From the NCBI RefSeq assembly GCF_002153655.1, contig NZ_JOPJ01000017.1, forward strand, positions 62,001 to 126,000: DNA of 64,000 bases. The letters are read 5' to 3'. Under the pieces are notes generated by a model. It saw only the letters and a list, made by a program, of their open reading frames with translations, did no database searches and had not been told where the DNA came from. Below, one piece after another: positions 62,573-64,000 of the stretch (position 1 is the stretch's first letter; each line of letters begins with the position of its first letter). The position numbers were made by a program, and so were the translations under genes. The stretch is from Acetobacter okinawensis. GTDB taxonomy: Bacteria; Pseudomonadota; Alphaproteobacteria; Acetobacterales; Acetobacteraceae.

Positions 62573-64000
62573 ATGACCAGCCAGCCCCCCCGCCCCCCAC
62601 TGCCAGAATTCAAATACGCCCCCCTGTTCCCACTGGGGGAGGACACAACGCAGTACCGCAAGGTGGATATTGCCAACGGCGTAAGCACATCGCACTGCGG
62701 CGGCAAAACCGTGCTGCACGTCACCCCCGAAGCGCTGACGGAACTGACGGCCCGCGCCTTCCATGAGGTGGCCCACTTCCTGCGCCCGACCCACCTGCAC
62801 AAACTGGCCAACATCCTCAAAGACCCCGAGGCATCGGACAACGACCGTTTTGTCGCCCTCGACCTGCTCAAAAACGCCTGCATTGCCGCCGGTGGCATCC
62901 TGCCCATGTGCCAGGACACGGGAACGGCCATTGTGTTTGGCAAAAAAGGCCAGCGCGTCTGGGTGGAAGGGAATGAGGAAGTCGCCTTCTCCCGCGGGGT
63001 GTACGAGACCTATACCCGCACCAACCTGCGCTACTCACAGATGGCGCCGCTCACCATGTTTGAGGAAAAAAACACCGGCACCAACCTGCCCGTGCAGTGC
63101 GACATCTTCGCCAGCCCCGCAGGCGTGCATGACGAGCAGATGGACCTGATGTTTGTGGCCAAGGGCGGTGGCTCGGCCAACAAGACATTCCTGTTCCAGG
63201 AAACACGGGCCCTCCTTGGCTCGGAGCAGCAGTTGCTGGACTGGCTGGACACAAAAGTGCGCACGCTGGGCACCTCCGCCTGCCCGCCCTACCACCTTGC
63301 CATTGTCATTGGCGGCATGTCCGCCGAGCAGACGCTCAAAACCGTCAAGCTCGCCTCCACCCACTGGTATGACGCACTGCCCACCACGGGGGACATGACG
63401 GGCCACGCCTTCCGTGATCTGGAGATGGAGCAGAAGGTGCTTGAACTCACCCGCAAGCTGGGCATTGGCGCACAGTTTGGCGGCAAATACTTCTGCCATG
63501 ACGTGCGCGTGGTGCGCCTGCCCCGGCATGGGGCATCGCTCCCTGTGGGTATTGGCGTGTCCTGCTCGGCGGACCGCCAGATCAAGGCCCGGGTCACGGC
63601 GGAAGGGTTCTTTTTGGAACAGCTTGAGCACGACCCCGCCCGCTTTTTGCCCGAGACCACGGACGAACACCTTGAGGGCGAAGCCGTGCGCATTGACCTC
63701 AACCGCCCGATGGATGAAATCCGCAAGACGCTCTCGCAATACCCTGTCAAAACCCGCCTTGCCCTGACCGGCACTGTGGTGGTCGCGCGTGATATTGCCC
63801 ATGCCAAGTTCCGCGAGCGGCTCCAGCGGGGCGAGGGCCTGCCCCAGTACCTTAAGGACCACCCCGTTTACTACGCAGGCCCGGCCAAAACGCCCGAGGG
63901 CATGCCCACCGGCTCCTTTGGCCCCACCACAGCGGGACGTATGGATTCGTACGTGGCCGAGTTGCAGGCCAATGGCGGCTCCTACGTCATGCTGGCCAAA
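62573..64000 (+). CDS. Class I fumarate hydratase, 3' end outside window
   Basis: Iron-sulfur fumarase of the TCA cycle. 476 codons visible from ATG 62573; GGAGAG lies about 22 bases upstream. Typical features: Cys113 of the cluster in [11 protein letters not shown], then [56 protein letters not shown] and [13 protein letters not shown], the latter two carrying the other cluster cysteines. Expected full length is about 540 aa. Transcribed with sspB. Confidence 0.96.
   Translation, partial: MTSQPPRPPLPEFKYAPLFPLGEDTTQYRKVDIANGVSTSHCGGKTVLHVTPEALTELTARAFHEVAHFLRPTHLHKLANILKDPEASDNDRFVALDLLKNACIAAGGILPMCQDTGTAIVFGKKGQRVWVEGNEEVAFSRGVYETYTRTNLRYSQMAPLTMFEEKNTGTNLPVQCDIFASPAGVHDEQMDLMFVAKGGGSANKTFLFQETRALLGSEQQLLDWLDTKVRTLGTSACPPYHLAIVIGGMSAEQTLKTVKLASTHWYDALPTTGDMTGHAFRDLEMEQKVLELTRKLGIGAQFGGKYFCHDVRVVRLPRHGASLPVGIGVSCSADRQIKARVTAEGFFLEQLEHDPARFLPETTDEHLEGEAVRIDLNRPMDEIRKTLSQYPVKTRLALTGTVVVARDIAHAKFRERLQRGEGLPQYLKDHPVYYAGPAKTPEGMPTGSFGPTTAGRMDSYVAELQANGGSYVMLAK

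Noticed and set aside
1-64000. CRISPR array, insertion sequences, toxin-antitoxin or phage-defence genes
   Set aside because: No spaced direct repeats, transposase, nuclease or toxin-like genes were found on either strand.

Overview
The window comes from a motile, GC-rich alphaproteobacterium, most probably an acetic acid bacterium (Acetobacteraceae). The evidence is a circularly permuted two-piece tmRNA next to sspB and a class I fumarase gene, an F0 operon of the order atpI-B-E-F'-F with paired b and b' subunits and no F1 genes attached, ThyX as thymidylate synthase, a MotE-like protein in the flagellar cluster, and several exported proteins that match no family I know. The genus cannot be fixed from sequence reading alone. 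I saw no insertion sequence, prophage, CRISPR array or recombination scar. It reads as core chromosome.

Layout. 1-16 kb is a chemotaxis and flagellar block: a partial chemoreceptor, then the minus-strand operon fliF-G-H-N-O-P (MS ring, switch, export), a small lipoprotein, a MotE-like protein, a bactofilin-like protein, and flgG-A-H. From a divergent promoter region, flgF lies on the plus strand, followed by flgK and flgL. 16-23 kb holds a small unknown gene divergent from metH (their start codons overlap), an unknown gene, cvpA-purF, and a butanediol-dehydrogenase-type reductase. 23.6-27.5 kb is pqiA-pqiB-pqiC, a lipid-transport system of the cell envelope. A tRNA-Thr(CGU) follows.

28-33 kb has an ArnT-like lipid-linked glycosyltransferase and a DPM1/ArnC-like GT2, directly downstream of the F0 operon. 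33-37 kb is dapF-mtaB-ftsY and gloA. 37-46.6 kb has a porin-like outer-membrane protein, a DEAD-box helicase with a DbpA-type C-terminus, an exported repeat protein, an S10 serine carboxypeptidase, rplM-rpsI, a membrane-anchored unknown and an NAD(P)-binding protein. 46.8-50.3 kb is pstC-A-B-phoU without pstS. 50.6-58.4 kb has ilvD, an LprI-type protein, an exported unknown, a 33-residue membrane peptide, a FUSC-type transporter, a DegP/Q protease and OpgC. 58.5-64 kb has mrp, a small Cys-rich exported protein, thyX, the two-piece ssrA, sspB and a fumarase gene cut by the window end.

How the parts fit. Three themes recur: flagellum and chemotaxis, envelope transport and quality control (Pqi, porin, DegP, OpgC, S10 peptidase, lipid-linked sugar transfer), and housekeeping. 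The tightest functional pair is ssrA with sspB: the RNA encodes a degradation tag and the adjacent gene encodes the adaptor that delivers tagged proteins to ClpXP. No convincing new multi-gene defence or metabolic system is visible. The least explained items are the accessory genes inside the flagellar cluster, the unknown gene facing metH, and several very small exported or membrane ORFs.
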